NCBI RefSeq assembly: GCF_023155275.1
Contig: NZ_JALMUV010000058.1
Span: 1-40,074 of the forward strand
DNA from: Streptomyces rhizoryzae
Lineage (GTDB): Bacteria > Actinomycetota > Actinomycetes > Streptomycetales > Streptomycetaceae
Direction: 5' to 3'
Length of the DNA: 40,074 bases
Position 1 is the stretch's first letter. Every line of letters starts with the position of its first letter. A model generated the notes under the pieces. The model made no database searches and was not told where the DNA came from. It was given only the letters and a program-made list of their open reading frames with translations. The position numbers were made by a program, and so were the translations under genes. Of this stretch, positions 7,489 to 16,573 are shown piece after piece.

Positions 7489-9657
7489 ATGACCGGACAG
7501 CTGCCCTTCCCCCGGCACTCCGCGCGCACCCAGCGCTTCACCCTCGGCGCCCCGCGCGATGTCGCCCTGGCCCCCGACGGCTCCCGTGTGGTCTTCCTGC
7601 GGTCCCCCTCCGGCACCGACCGCAGCCACCGGCTCCAGGTCCTGGACCTGGACAGCGGAAAGGAGTTCACCGCCGCCGATCCGCGGACCCTGCTGGCCGG
7701 CGCGGACGAGGAGCTGCCACCGGAGGAGCGGGCCCGCCGCGAGCGCAGCCGCGAGGGCTCGGCGGGCATCGTCGGCTACGCGGTCGACGCCGCGGTGGAG
7801 TTGGCCGCCTTCACCCTCTCGGGACGGCTGTTCGTCTCGGAGCTGCGCGCCGGCACCACCCGCGAACTGCCCGCCGCCGGCCCGGTCGTGGATCCCCGCC
7901 CCTCCCCCGACGGCCGCCGGGTCGCCTATGTGGCGGGCGGCGCGCTGCGGGTCGTCGCGGCGGACGGCGGCGGCGACGGCGGCCCCGCGGCCGGGGACGC
8001 GGACCGGGCGCTGGCGGAGCCGGACGGGCCCGGCGTCACCTGGGGGCTGGCGGAGTTCATCGCGGCCGAGGAGATGAGCCGCCACCGGGGCTTCTGGTGG
8101 TCGCCGCAGAGCGACCGGCTGCTGGCCGCCCGGGTGGACGAGAGCCCGGTGGCCCGCTGGTGGATCGCCGATCCCGCACACCCCGACCGGGAGCCGGCGC
8201 AGGTCGCCTACCCGGTGGCGGGCAGCGCCAACGCCGAGGTCACCCTGGCGCTCATCGGGCTGGACGGGTCGCGGACGGACGTCAGCTGGGACACCGCGCG
8301 CTATCCCTATCTGGCGCGCGTCCACTGGTCGGCGGCCGGGCCGCCGCTGCTGCTGGTGCAGACCCGGGACCAGCGCGCCCAGCGCTATCTGATGGTCGAC
8401 ACCGCCACCGGCGCGACCACCGTGGTGCACGAGGACGAGGACCCGGTGTGGGTCGAGCCGTATCCGGGGGTGCCGGCCTGGACGCCGGACGGGCGCCTGG
8501 TGCGGATCGCCGACGAGGGCGGGGTGCGCAAGCTGTTCGCCGGCGACCGGCCGCTGACCGGCGAGCCGCTGCACGTCCGGGCGGTGCTGGACATCGGCGA
8601 GGACGACGTCCTGTTCTCCGCCAGCGGGCCGGACACCCACGACATCGGGGTCTACCGCGCGTGGTTCCGCGGCAGCGGCGACCAGGGCGGCTGGCAGCGG
8701 CTGGGCGGACGGCCGTACCCGACGGTGTCCTCCGCGGTGCGGTCCGGGGAGCTGACGGTGCTGACCCAGGCGTCACTGGAGTGGCCGGGGACCCGCACGG
8801 AGGTGGTCCGCCCCGGACCGGACGGCGGCGCCGAGGTGGTCGCCACCCTCGGCTCGTATGCCGAGACGCCGGGTCTCACCGCCCGGCCGCGACTGGTGCG
8901 CGCCGGCGAGCGGGAGATCCCGTGCGCGGTGCTGCTGCCGTCCGGCTACCGCGAGGGCGACGGTCCGCTGCCGGTGCTGATGGACCCGTACGGCGGTCCG
9001 CACGGCCAGCGGGTGGTCGCCGCGCACCACGCCCACCTGACCTCGCAGTGGTTCGCCGACCAGGGCTTCGCGGTGGTGGTGGCGGACGGCCGGGGCACCC
9101 CGGGCCGCTCCCCCGGGTGGGAGAAGGCGGTCTCCCGGCGGCTGGGGCCGGTGGCCCTGGAGGACCAGGTGGCCGCGCTCCGGGCGCTGGCCGGGTCCTT
9201 CCCCCTCGATCTGGGGCGGGTGGCGATCCGCGGCTGGTCGTTCGGCGGCTATCTCGCGGCGCTGGCCGCGCTGCGCCGCCCGGACGTCTTCCACGCCGCG
9301 GTGGTCGGGGCGCCGGTGACCGATCTGCGGCTGTACGACACCCACTACCAGGAGCGGTATCTGGGCCACCCGGACGAGGAGCCGGCGGTCTACGCCCTCA
9401 ACTCCCTGGTCACCGATGAGGGGTTGTCCGGGGCGGTGGAGCCGCACCGGCCGATGCTGATCGTGCACGGCCTGGCGGACGACAACGTGGTGGTGGCGCA
9501 CTCCCTGCGGCTCTCCTCCGCGCTGCTGGCGGCGGGCCGGCCGCACGAGGTGCTGCCGCTGTCGGGCGTGACGCACATGGCGTCCCAGGAGCAGGTGGCC
9601 GAAAACCTCCTGCTGCTCCAAGTGGACTTCCTCAAGCGGTCCTTGGGCCTGGTCTGA
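7489..9657 (+). CDS. S9 family peptidase, dipeptidyl-peptidase-IV-like
   Basis: A 722-residue prolyl-oligopeptidase-family serine peptidase. The N-terminal ~440 residues form a DPPIV_N beta-propeller containing AEFIAAEEMSRHRGFWWSP; Glu194/Glu195 match the double Glu that fixes the substrate N-terminus in DPP IV, so release of N-terminal dipeptides is likely. The C-terminal alpha/beta hydrolase has the nucleophile GWSFGGY (Ser584), HGLADDN (Asp664) and GVTHMA (His696); the Asp-His spacing of 32 equals that of DPP IV. The start at 7489 is supported by the TAGGCT promoter; the first residues (MTGQLPFPRHSARTQ) show no signal peptide, so it is probably cytoplasmic. It is next to two peptide importers and could trim imported peptides, but it has its own promoter and terminator, so this link is inference. 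Confidence 0.94.
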   Translation: MTGQLPFPRHSARTQRFTLGAPRDVALAPDGSRVVFLRSPSGTDRSHRLQVLDLDSGKEFTAADPRTLLAGADEELPPEERARRERSREGSAGIVGYAVDAAVELAAFTLSGRLFVSELRAGTTRELPAAGPVVDPRPSPDGRRVAYVAGGALRVVAADGGGDGGPAAGDADRALAEPDGPGVTWGLAEFIAAEEMSRHRGFWWSPQSDRLLAARVDESPVARWWIADPAHPDREPAQVAYPVAGSANAEVTLALIGLDGSRTDVSWDTARYPYLARVHWSAAGPPLLLVQTRDQRAQRYLMVDTATGATTVVHEDEDPVWVEPYPGVPAWTPDGRLVRIADEGGVRKLFAGDRPLTGEPLHVRAVLDIGEDDVLFSASGPDTHDIGVYRAWFRGSGDQGGWQRLGGRPYPTVSSAVRSGELTVLTQASLEWPGTRTEVVRPGPDGGAEVVATLGSYAETPGLTARPRLVRAGEREIPCAVLLPSGYREGDGPLPVLMDPYGGPHGQRVVAAHHAHLTSQWFADQGFAVVVADGRGTPGRSPGWEKAVSRRLGPVALEDQVAALRALAGSFPLDLGRVAIRGWSFGGYLAALAALRRPDVFHAAVVGAPVTDLRLYDTHYQERYLGHPDEEPAVYALNSLVTDEGLSGAVEPHRPMLIVHGLADDNVVVAHSLRLSSALLAAGRPHEVLPLSGVTHMASQEQVAENLLLLQVDFLKRSLGLV

Positions 9658-9667
9658 CGCGGGCCGG

Positions 9668-9695
9668 CCGGCGCCCGCCCGGCGGGCGGCGCCGG
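9668..9695 (+). terminator. GC hairpin after the S9 peptidase
   Basis: Arms CCGGCGCC (9668-9675) and GGCGCCGG (9688-9695) plus inner GCCC/GGGC pairs, starting 10 bases after the stop codon. It has no T-run, as is usual for Streptomyces terminators. Confidence 0.6.
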
Positions 9696-9875
9696 TGGGC
9701 GGCGCCGGTGGGGCTGCCCGCAGTGTGGACACCGCGCGCCGGGCGCGCGGTGGCGTTCTCCCACGTCCACGGCATCGACGCATTCGTAAACCCGCCACCA
9801 CAGGTTTATACCAATCTCACCCCCCGGACAAGGGGCACTGCGGGACCACCGGGCGGAACGGGCACAAAAGGAGAG

Positions 9876-9906
9876 CCGGCCGGGACACCCAGGGCGTCCC
9901 GGCCGG
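9876..9906 (-). terminator. Perfect 11-bp hairpin, possible terminator of a minus-strand transcript
   Basis: Arms CCGGCCGGGAC (9876-9886) and GTCCCGGCCGG (9896-9906), loop 9. On the minus strand the stem is followed by CTCTCCTTTTG, a modest T-rich tail; on the plus strand what follows is TCTACGG. It may therefore end a leftward transcript starting in the importer control region, or act as a backup terminator of the peptidase. Confidence 0.45.
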
Positions 9907-9977
9907 TCTACGGCACCCGCACGGCCGTACGGTGTTCATCATGGCGCGTCCGCATATCGGTGATGCGACAGGTAAGT

Positions 9978-9998
9978 TACCGCCGCGTTACGGCGATA
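9978..9998. promoter_or_regulatory. Inverted repeat 1 upstream of importer
   Basis: Arms TACCGCCG and CGGCGATA (one mismatch) around CGTTA. First of three repeats in this gap that share an 8/7-base arm and a five-base centre. Confidence 0.35.
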
Positions 9999-10011
9999 GG
10001 TGACGCTATGT

Positions 10012-10032
10012 CCGTCATGCCGTACATGACGG
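10012..10032. promoter_or_regulatory. Inverted repeat 2 upstream of importer (perfect)
   Basis: Perfect 8-base arms CCGTCATG (10012-10019) and CATGACGG (10025-10032) around CCGTA. The best of the candidate operators here; the ATGAC/GTCAT core also occurs in the palindrome at 2962-2977, in the opposite arm order. Confidence 0.45.
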
Positions 10033-10070
10033 CCGCATGTCAAGCACGCCCGGGCGTCAATCTGCGCAAT

Positions 10071-10089
10071 GTTCGCTCAAGAAGCGAAC
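10071..10089. promoter_or_regulatory. Inverted repeat 3 upstream of importer (perfect)
   Basis: GTTCGCT-CAAGA-AGCGAAC, perfect 7-base arms, about 130 bp before the first importer gene. The arm order GTTC...GAAC is opposite to an SOS (LexA) box, so it is not a LexA site. Confidence 0.45.
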
Positions 10090-10093
10090 GACC

Positions 10094-10107
10094 TGTGCAC
10101 AAGCACA
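10094..10107. promoter_or_regulatory. CRP-like site upstream of importer
   Basis: TGTG-CACAAG-CACA, perfect arms with a six-base centre. Against the Streptomyces Crp consensus GTGN6GNCAC it misses one position (the G). It starts four bases after inverted repeat 3, so the two sites could compete. Confidence 0.35.
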
Positions 10108-10217
10108 CCGCATGCCCTTGACTCCGCCGTAAATCACTTGCGAAAGTCGCGCTCATCCAGCGGTGCGACCGGTGCCGCTTCACGTTCCAAGAGAACTCGG
10201 CGCGGGGGCACTTCGCG

Positions 10218-11252
10218 ATGACCAGTCCATCCCAGACCGCGGTAAGCACGTCCGAAACCCCGGGGCGCGCGTCCAAAGGTCTGAAGAAGGAAAAGAAGAG
10301 CACGGGCGGTGAGCTGGTAGGCCGTTCCCCCGGGCAGTTGATGTGGGCGCGTTTCAAACGCGACCGCACCGGCGTGATCTGCGGAATCGTGGTGCTCGCG
10401 TTCTTCGTCGTCGCGGCGCTGTCACCGGTGATCGCCTCGCTCTACGGCAAGAGTCCGTACACGCTCTACGGGAGCGAAGATCCCAGTCTCCTGGACGAGT
10501 TCAGTTATCCGGCCGGGCCCAACGGCGGAATCTCCGGCGATTTCTGGTTCGGTATCGAACCGGGCCTCGGCCGCGACCTGTTCACCAACCTGCTGTACGG
10601 CATGCGCACCTCGCTGGGCATCTCGCTCGCGGTCACCATCCTGGTGGTCGTGACCGGCACCGTCATCGGCATCGCGGCGGGCTACCTGGGCGGCAAGACC
10701 GACTACTGGGTCGGCCGGCTGATCGACTTCCTGCTCGCCTTCCCCAGCCAGCTGACCTTCGTGGCGTTCATGCCCGCGGTGATCGCCATCTTCGTGGCAC
10801 CGGGCGACGAGACCCCCACCTACATCCGGGTGATCGCGCTGATCCTCGTGCAGTGGGCACTGGGGTGGATGGGCCTGGCCCGTCTGCTGCGCGGCCAGGT
10901 GATGTCCCTGCGGGAGCGCGACTTCGTCGAGGCCGCGCGGATCACCGGCGCCTCCCCCTGGCGGATCATCACCAAGGAGCTGCTGCCCAACGTGGTGACG
11001 CCGATCCTGGTCCAAAGCACCTACATGCTCCCGCTGTTCGTGACGGCGGAGGCCGGTCTGTCGTTCATGGGCGTCGGCATCGTGGACCCGACCCCCGACT
11101 GGGGCCGGCTGTTCAAGACCGCGGGCCAGATCTACGAGAACGACCCGACCTTCCTCCTCTTCCCCGGCGCCGCGATGGTGATCTTCGTCCTCTGCTTCAA
11201 CCTGCTGGGGGACTCGGTCCGGGACGCGTTCGACCCCAAGTCCGGGCGCTGA
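10218..11252 (+). CDS. bldKA: Oligopeptide ABC transporter permease (DppC/OppC type, BldKA-like)
   Basis: Inner-membrane channel subunit of a five-gene peptide importer, 344 residues. The ~45-residue N-terminus is cytoplasmic and Ser/Lys-rich (KGLKKEKKS); six membrane helices follow, the first at TGVICGIVVLAFFVVAALSP. The OppC N-terminal domain is followed by the cytoplasmic coupling loop EAARITGASPWRIITKELLPN (EAA motif), which docks onto the ATPase. ATG at 10218 is preceded by GCGGGGG. The operon order permease, lipoprotein, permease, ATPase, ATPase is the order of bldKA-E in S. coelicolor, where the system imports an extracellular peptide needed for aerial growth. Streptomycetes also carry paralogous importers in the same order, so the bldK name rests on order plus neighbourhood and is likely, not proven. 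Confidence 0.88.
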   Translation: MTSPSQTAVSTSETPGRASKGLKKEKKSTGGELVGRSPGQLMWARFKRDRTGVICGIVVLAFFVVAALSPVIASLYGKSPYTLYGSEDPSLLDEFSYPAGPNGGISGDFWFGIEPGLGRDLFTNLLYGMRTSLGISLAVTILVVVTGTVIGIAAGYLGGKTDYWVGRLIDFLLAFPSQLTFVAFMPAVIAIFVAPGDETPTYIRVIALILVQWALGWMGLARLLRGQVMSLRERDFVEAARITGASPWRIITKELLPNVVTPILVQSTYMLPLFVTAEAGLSFMGVGIVDPTPDWGRLFKTAGQIYENDPTFLLFPGAAMVIFVLCFNLLGDSVRDAFDPKSGR

Positions 11253-11264
11253 CCGCCCTCTTGA

Positions 11265-11285
11265 CGGGGGCAGCTGTCACCCCCG
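11265..11285 (+). terminator. Weak intra-operon hairpin between permease and lipoprotein genes
   Basis: Arms CGGGGG (11265-11270) and CCCCCG (11280-11285), loop of nine containing CAGCTG. Located 13 bases after the permease stop. It could lower read-through or protect mRNA ends; the stem is short, so confidence is low. Confidence 0.25.
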
Positions 11286-11355
11286 CGCCGGTGGCGCACC
11301 GGATGCGCCAGACAGCACATCGGACAACGACTGACAGGCAGGTGCTTGGATCCTC

Positions 11356-13155
11356 ATGAAGACACTCTCCACGCGTAGAACCCGCGCGGCGATCGTGGCC
11401 CTGGCGGCCGGTTCCCTCGCGCTGACCGGGTGCAGCGGCGGCAGCAGCTCCGGCAAGGACAAGGCGCAGACCGACCAGGACGCGGCGGCCCAGTCGAAGG
11501 TCGTTCCGCTGGGTACCGCCTCCCAGTCCGCCGGCCCGGCGAAGGCGGTCCCCGGCGCGCAGAGCGGCGGCACCATCACCGTCTACCAGCGCGACAGCTA
11601 CAACCACCTCGACCCGGCCCAGATGTACGTCAGCGACGTGGGCGACCTGGCCAAGTTGATCTTCCGTGGTCTGACCACGTACACCCAGGACGACAAGGGC
11701 AACAAGACGCTCGTCGGCGACCTCGCCACCGATGCCGGGAAGATGGCCGACGGCGGCAAGACCTGGACGTACACGCTCAAGGACGGCGTCAAGTTCGAGG
11801 ACGGCCAGCCGATCACCTCGAAGGACATCCGGCACTCCATCGAGCGGATGTACGCGCCGTTCATCACCGAGGGCCCCACCTACGTCCAGCAGTGGCTGTC
11901 GGGCGCCGGCACGACCTACCGCAAGGCGCTGCCGGACGGTCCCTACAAGGGCGACCACCTTCCCAAGTCCGTCCTGGACACGCCGGACGACAAGACCATC
12001 GTCTTCCACTTCGCGGCGCCGCAGACGCAGCTGCCCTACGCGCTGGCCATGGCGGGCTACAGCGTCGTCCCGGACAGCGCCAAGGACACCAAGGACAACT
12101 ACGACATCGCGCCGGTCACCAGCGGGCCGTACAAGATCGCGTCGTTCAAGTCCGGCAAGTCCATGGAACTGGTGAAGAACACCAACTGGGACCCCAAGAC
12201 CGACCCGGCGCGCCACCAGTACGTCGACGGCTACAAGATCTCGTTCAACCACCAGTTCTCCGACTCCACCAAGCGGCTGATGGCCGACCAGGGCGAGGAC
12301 AAGACCGCCCTCAGCTTCACCAACTCCGTGGACCCGTCGCTGACCAAGCAGGTGCTGAGCGACGCCAGCGCCAGCAAGCGCCTGGTGCAGGGCTACCAGC
12401 CCTACGTCTGGCAGCTGAACATGAACATGGACCGCCTCAAGGACAAGCGGATCCGTGACGCGATCACCTACGCGATGCCGAGCCAGCAGGTCGTCCGGAT
12501 CGAGGGCGGCAGCTACGGCGGCGAGGTCGCCGGCGGTCTGCTCTCCCCGACCGTCGCGGGCTACGAGAAGGGCTACGACCCCTACGGCAAGCTGAAGAAG
12601 CCCAACGGCGACCCGGAGAAGGCCAAGCAGCTCCTGAAGGAAGCCGGCAAGGTGGGCATGAAGCTCGTCTACGCCTACGCCAACACCGAGATCCGGCAGC
12701 GGGAAGCGGTCGCCATCGCCGACGGGCTGACCAAGGCCGGCTTCGACGTGCAGAAGAAGGAGGTCGACTCCTCCTCCTGGTACCAGCAGATGGGCAAGGT
12801 CGACAACGGCTTCGACGTCTACCTGACCGGCTGGGGCCAGGACTGGGCGGACGCCTCGACCGTCATCCCGCCGTCCTACGACGGCACCACCATCGCTGAC
12901 GGCGCGTCCAACTACTCGCACATCCGCGACCAGCACGTCACCGACGAGATCAAGCGCATCCAGCAGATCCCGGACGTGAAGAAGCAGACCGAGGAGTGGC
13001 AGAAGCTGCACCACTACATCGTGGAGAAGGTCAACCCGGCCGCCCCGGTGTTCTACACCAAGGTGCTCCAGCTGTACGGCTCCAAGATCGGCGGCATCCG
13101 CTACAACTCGGACACCAACTACCTCGACGTGAACACGCTGTTCATCAAGAAGTAA
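11356..13155 (+). CDS. bldKB: Peptide-binding lipoprotein of ABC importer (BldKB-like)
   Basis: Extracellular solute-binding protein (SBP_bac_5), 599 residues, the subunit that captures the peptide. The signal is MKTLSTRRTRAAIVALAAG with lipobox LTGC (lipidated Cys26); the RRTR stretch would also allow Tat export. After a Gly/Ser/Lys-rich linker the family domain starts with GGTITVYQRDSYNHLDPAQM near residue 75 and has the usual core motifs (FRGLTTY, LATD, WTYTLKDGVKFEDGQPIT, TSGPYKI). The C-terminal part has NMDRLKDKRIRDAITYAM. The length agrees with BldKB (about 600 residues, from memory) and exceeds that of most DppA/OppA proteins, including the 541-residue one of the neighbouring system. 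It sits between the two permease genes and is followed by a strong hairpin that may raise its level over the membrane subunits. Confidence 0.9.
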   Translation: MKTLSTRRTRAAIVALAAGSLALTGCSGGSSSGKDKAQTDQDAAAQSKVVPLGTASQSAGPAKAVPGAQSGGTITVYQRDSYNHLDPAQMYVSDVGDLAKLIFRGLTTYTQDDKGNKTLVGDLATDAGKMADGGKTWTYTLKDGVKFEDGQPITSKDIRHSIERMYAPFITEGPTYVQQWLSGAGTTYRKALPDGPYKGDHLPKSVLDTPDDKTIVFHFAAPQTQLPYALAMAGYSVVPDSAKDTKDNYDIAPVTSGPYKIASFKSGKSMELVKNTNWDPKTDPARHQYVDGYKISFNHQFSDSTKRLMADQGEDKTALSFTNSVDPSLTKQVLSDASASKRLVQGYQPYVWQLNMNMDRLKDKRIRDAITYAMPSQQVVRIEGGSYGGEVAGGLLSPTVAGYEKGYDPYGKLKKPNGDPEKAKQLLKEAGKVGMKLVYAYANTEIRQREAVAIADGLTKAGFDVQKKEVDSSSWYQQMGKVDNGFDVYLTGWGQDWADASTVIPPSYDGTTIADGASNYSHIRDQHVTDEIKRIQQIPDVKKQTEEWQKLHHYIVEKVNPAAPVFYTKVLQLYGSKIGGIRYNSDTNYLDVNTLFIKK

Positions 13156-13175
13156 GCAGCACCGCACCTGACGCC

Positions 13176-13227
13176 GAAGGCATTCCGGAGTGCGCGCGCA
13201 AGGCGGGGCGCGCACTCCGGGGCCTTC
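13176..13227 (+). terminator. Strong intra-operon hairpin after the lipoprotein gene
   Basis: Perfect 13-bp stem CCGGAGTGCGCGC (13185-13197) / GCGCGCACTCCGG (13208-13220), loop 10, with an outer GAAGGC/GCCTTC stem (13176-13181 / 13222-13227). It lies in the 123-bp gap before the next permease. Such hairpins behind binding-protein genes commonly block 3' exonucleases or partly terminate, giving excess binding protein; that role here is inference. Confidence 0.7.
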
Positions 13228-13278
13228 CCGCCACCCCTCACCCCACTGCAGCCGCCGTCCTGAGAGCAGCGAACTGTC

Positions 13279-14250
13279 ATGCTTCCCTTCCTCCTTCGCC
13301 GGACGATCGGCGCGGTCGTCATCCTCGTCCTGCTGAGTGCCTTCACCTTCTTCGTCTTCTTCTCCGTGGGTGACCCCGCGCTGATGGCCTGCGGTAAGAA
13401 CTGCACGGCCGACAACGTCGCGCTGATCCACAAGAACCTGGGCCTGGACCAGCCCGTGCCGGTCCAGTACTGGCACTTCCTGGTCGGCATCTTCGCGGGA
13501 CGCGACTTCACGCTCGGTCACTGCAGCGCCCCCTGCTTCGGCTACTCCTTCGCCACCAAGCAGGACGTCTGGTCCACGATGATGGACCGGCTGCCCCTCA
13601 CCGCGTCGCTGGCCTTCGGCGGCGTCGTGGCCTTCCTGGCGATCGGCCTGGGCACCGGCCTGCTCGCGGCCTGGAAGCGCGGCTCGCTGCTGGACAAGAC
13701 GGTCACCGGCATCTCGATGGTCCTCAGCTCGGTGCAGATCTACATCCTCGGCCCCGTCGTGCTGGGCATCTTCGTCTACAGCGGCATCATGGCCGCCCCG
13801 CAGTACGTGAACCTCACCAGCAACCCGTTCGGCTGGTTCATGGGCCTGCTGATCCCGTGGCTGGTGATGGCGACGATCTTCACCGCGCAGTACACCCGTA
13901 TGGCGCGCTCGACGATGATCGAGCAGCTCCAGGAGGAGCACGTCCGCACCGCCAAGGCCAAGGGCATGCCGGCGCGCTACGTCTTCCTGCGGTACGCCTG
14001 GCGCGGTTCGCTGATCCCGATCGTCACCATCCTCGGTGTGGACCTCGGCTCGCTGTTCGGTGGCGCGATGATCACCGAGTTCACCTTCCAGCTGGCGGGG
14101 ATCGGCCGGCTGGCGGTCGACTCCGTCGTCACCCTCGACCTGCCGATGGTGATGGGCGTGATGGTGTTCAGCGCCGCCCTGATCCTTTTCTTCAACATCA
14201 TCGTGGATGCGGCGTACGCGTTCATCGACCCGCGCGTGCGCCTGTCCTAG
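13279..14250 (+). CDS. bldKC: Oligopeptide ABC transporter permease (DppB/OppB type, BldKC-like)
   Basis: Second channel subunit, 323 residues, six membrane helices; the first starts at the N-terminus (FLLRRTIGAVVILVLLSAF). The EAA-type coupling loop is EHVRTAKAKGMPARYVFLRY. The first outside loop (residues ~35-95) has four Cys in two CxxxC pairs, CGKNC and CSAPC, suited to extracellular disulfides; the DppB of the neighbouring system lacks them. ATG at 13279 follows a weak GAGAGCAG. A 123-bp gap with a strong hairpin separates it from the lipoprotein gene; the ATPase follows after 11 bp. Confidence 0.9.
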   Translation: MLPFLLRRTIGAVVILVLLSAFTFFVFFSVGDPALMACGKNCTADNVALIHKNLGLDQPVPVQYWHFLVGIFAGRDFTLGHCSAPCFGYSFATKQDVWSTMMDRLPLTASLAFGGVVAFLAIGLGTGLLAAWKRGSLLDKTVTGISMVLSSVQIYILGPVVLGIFVYSGIMAAPQYVNLTSNPFGWFMGLLIPWLVMATIFTAQYTRMARSTMIEQLQEEHVRTAKAKGMPARYVFLRYAWRGSLIPIVTILGVDLGSLFGGAMITEFTFQLAGIGRLAVDSVVTLDLPMVMGVMVFSAALILFFNIIVDAAYAFIDPRVRLS

Positions 14251-14261
14251 GAGAGCCTGTC

Positions 14262-15332
14262 GTGACCACACTCACCAAGACCGAGGGGACCCCGGCCCCG
14301 AACGGATCCGGTTCTGCCGGCTCCTTCCTCTCCGTCCGCGACCTGCATGTCCGCTTCTCCACCGAGGACGGCATCGTCAAGGCGGTCGACGGCCTCTCCT
14401 TCGACCTGGAACGCGGCAAGACCCTGGGCATCGTCGGCGAGTCCGGCTCCGGGAAGTCCGTCACCAACCTCGCGGTGCTGGGGCTGCACAACCCCAAGGC
14501 CACCGAGATCACCGGTGAGATCCACCTGGACGGCCAGGAGCTGACCGGCGCCAAGGAGAAGACCCTGGAGAAGCTCCGGGGCAACAAGATGGCGATGATC
14601 TTCCAGGACGCGCTGACCGCCCTGTCGCCGTACTACACCGTCGGGCGGCAGATCGCCGAGCCGTTCATCAAGCACACCGGCGCCAGCAAGCGCGAGGGCC
14701 GGCAGCGCGCGATCGAGATGCTGACCAAGGTCGGCATCCCGCAGCCCAACCTGCGGGTGGACGACTACCCGCACCAGTTCTCCGGCGGTATGCGCCAGCG
14801 CGCGATGATCGCCATGGCGCTGGTCTGCAACCCGCAGCTGCTGATCGCCGACGAGCCGACCACCGCGCTGGACGTCACCGTGCAGGCGCAGATCCTCGAC
14901 CTGCTCAAGGACCTCCAGCAGGAGTTCGGGTCCGCGATCATCATGATCACCCACGACCTCGGGGTGGTCGCCGACACCGCCGACGACCTGCTGGTCATGT
15001 ACGCCGGGCGGGCGGTGGAGCGCGGCTCGGTCCGGGAGATCCTCACCGAGCCCCGGCACCCGTACACCTGGGGCCTGCTCAGCTCGATGCCGCGGCTGTC
15101 GTCGGACGTGAGCGAGTCGCTGCACCCGATCCCGGGCTCCCCGCCGAGCCTGCTCAACCCGCCGCCGGGCTGCCCGTTCCACCCGCGGTGCGCGTTCACC
15201 GCGGAGGTCGACGGCGGCCGGTGCTCGGGGGAGCGCCCGCCGCTGGCGCCGGGCCGGGCCGCCGCCTGCCACCTCACCGCCGAGCAGAAGCAGACCTTCT
15301 TCACCGAGCAGATCAAGCCCCGGCTGGGCTAG
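14262..15332 (+). CDS. bldKD: Oligopeptide ABC transporter ATPase (DppD/OppD type, BldKD-like)
   Basis: One of the two ATPases energising the importer, 356 residues. Walker A GESGSGKS (~59-66), signature SGGMRQR, Walker B LLIADEPTTALD, H-loop ITHDLGVVAD. The C-terminal oligo_HPY domain has GCPFHPRCAF with further Cys (GRCSGERPP, AACHL), which in some homologues of this family bind an iron-sulfur cluster. GTG at 14262 was chosen: TAGGAGAG precedes it with good spacing, and it lies 11 bp after the permease stop. Longer in-frame starts would run back through the permease gene. The next ATPase gene begins 12 bp downstream. Confidence 0.92.
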   Translation: MTTLTKTEGTPAPNGSGSAGSFLSVRDLHVRFSTEDGIVKAVDGLSFDLERGKTLGIVGESGSGKSVTNLAVLGLHNPKATEITGEIHLDGQELTGAKEKTLEKLRGNKMAMIFQDALTALSPYYTVGRQIAEPFIKHTGASKREGRQRAIEMLTKVGIPQPNLRVDDYPHQFSGGMRQRAMIAMALVCNPQLLIADEPTTALDVTVQAQILDLLKDLQQEFGSAIIMITHDLGVVADTADDLLVMYAGRAVERGSVREILTEPRHPYTWGLLSSMPRLSSDVSESLHPIPGSPPSLLNPPPGCPFHPRCAFTAEVDGGRCSGERPPLAPGRAAACHLTAEQKQTFFTEQIKPRLG

Positions 15333-15344
15333 GGAGCGACCACG

Positions 15345-16493
<1,149 letters not shown>

Positions 16494-16515
16494 CCCGCCC
16501 GTACCGCAGGACCGC

Positions 16516-16547
16516 AAAGCCCGCTTCCCGCCCGGGAGGCGGGCTTT
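16516..16547. terminator. Bidirectional terminator between the two convergent peptide importers
   Basis: Arms AAAGCCCGC (16516-16524) and GCGGGCTTT (16539-16547) with an inner CCC/GGG pair. Each strand reads the stem followed by T residues, so it can stop both convergent operons. Confidence 0.85.
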
Positions 16548-16573
16548 CGCGCGGGGGCTCCCCGGGCCGGGCG

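Larger units (their letters stand above)
9658..10217. other. 560-bp intergenic control region before the first peptide importer
   Basis: No convincing protein gene: the open frames here lack ribosome sites and high-GC third positions. Contents in order: terminator hairpin 9668-9695; an AT-rich patch near 9785-9815 with TTTATACC that could carry a -10; a perfect 11-bp hairpin at 9876-9906; three inverted repeats with five-base centres at 9978-9998, 10012-10032 and 10071-10089; a TGTG-N6-CACA site at 10094-10107; and a TTGACT near 10119 that could be a -35, although no good -10 follows at 17-18 bp. The density of symmetric elements is far above that of the other gaps in this window. Confidence 0.7.

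Noticed and set aside
10071..10089. LexA/SOS box
   Set aside because: The repeat has GTTC...GAAC arms, the reverse of the GAAC...GTTC arrangement.
10040..10369. A 109-codon minus-strand frame overlapping the start of the first importer gene
   Set aside because: Overlaps the permease coding start and the operator cluster; no ribosome site or domain.
11197..14271. A 1024-codon minus-strand open frame
   Set aside because: Antisense to three importer genes that have clear domains and ribosome sites.
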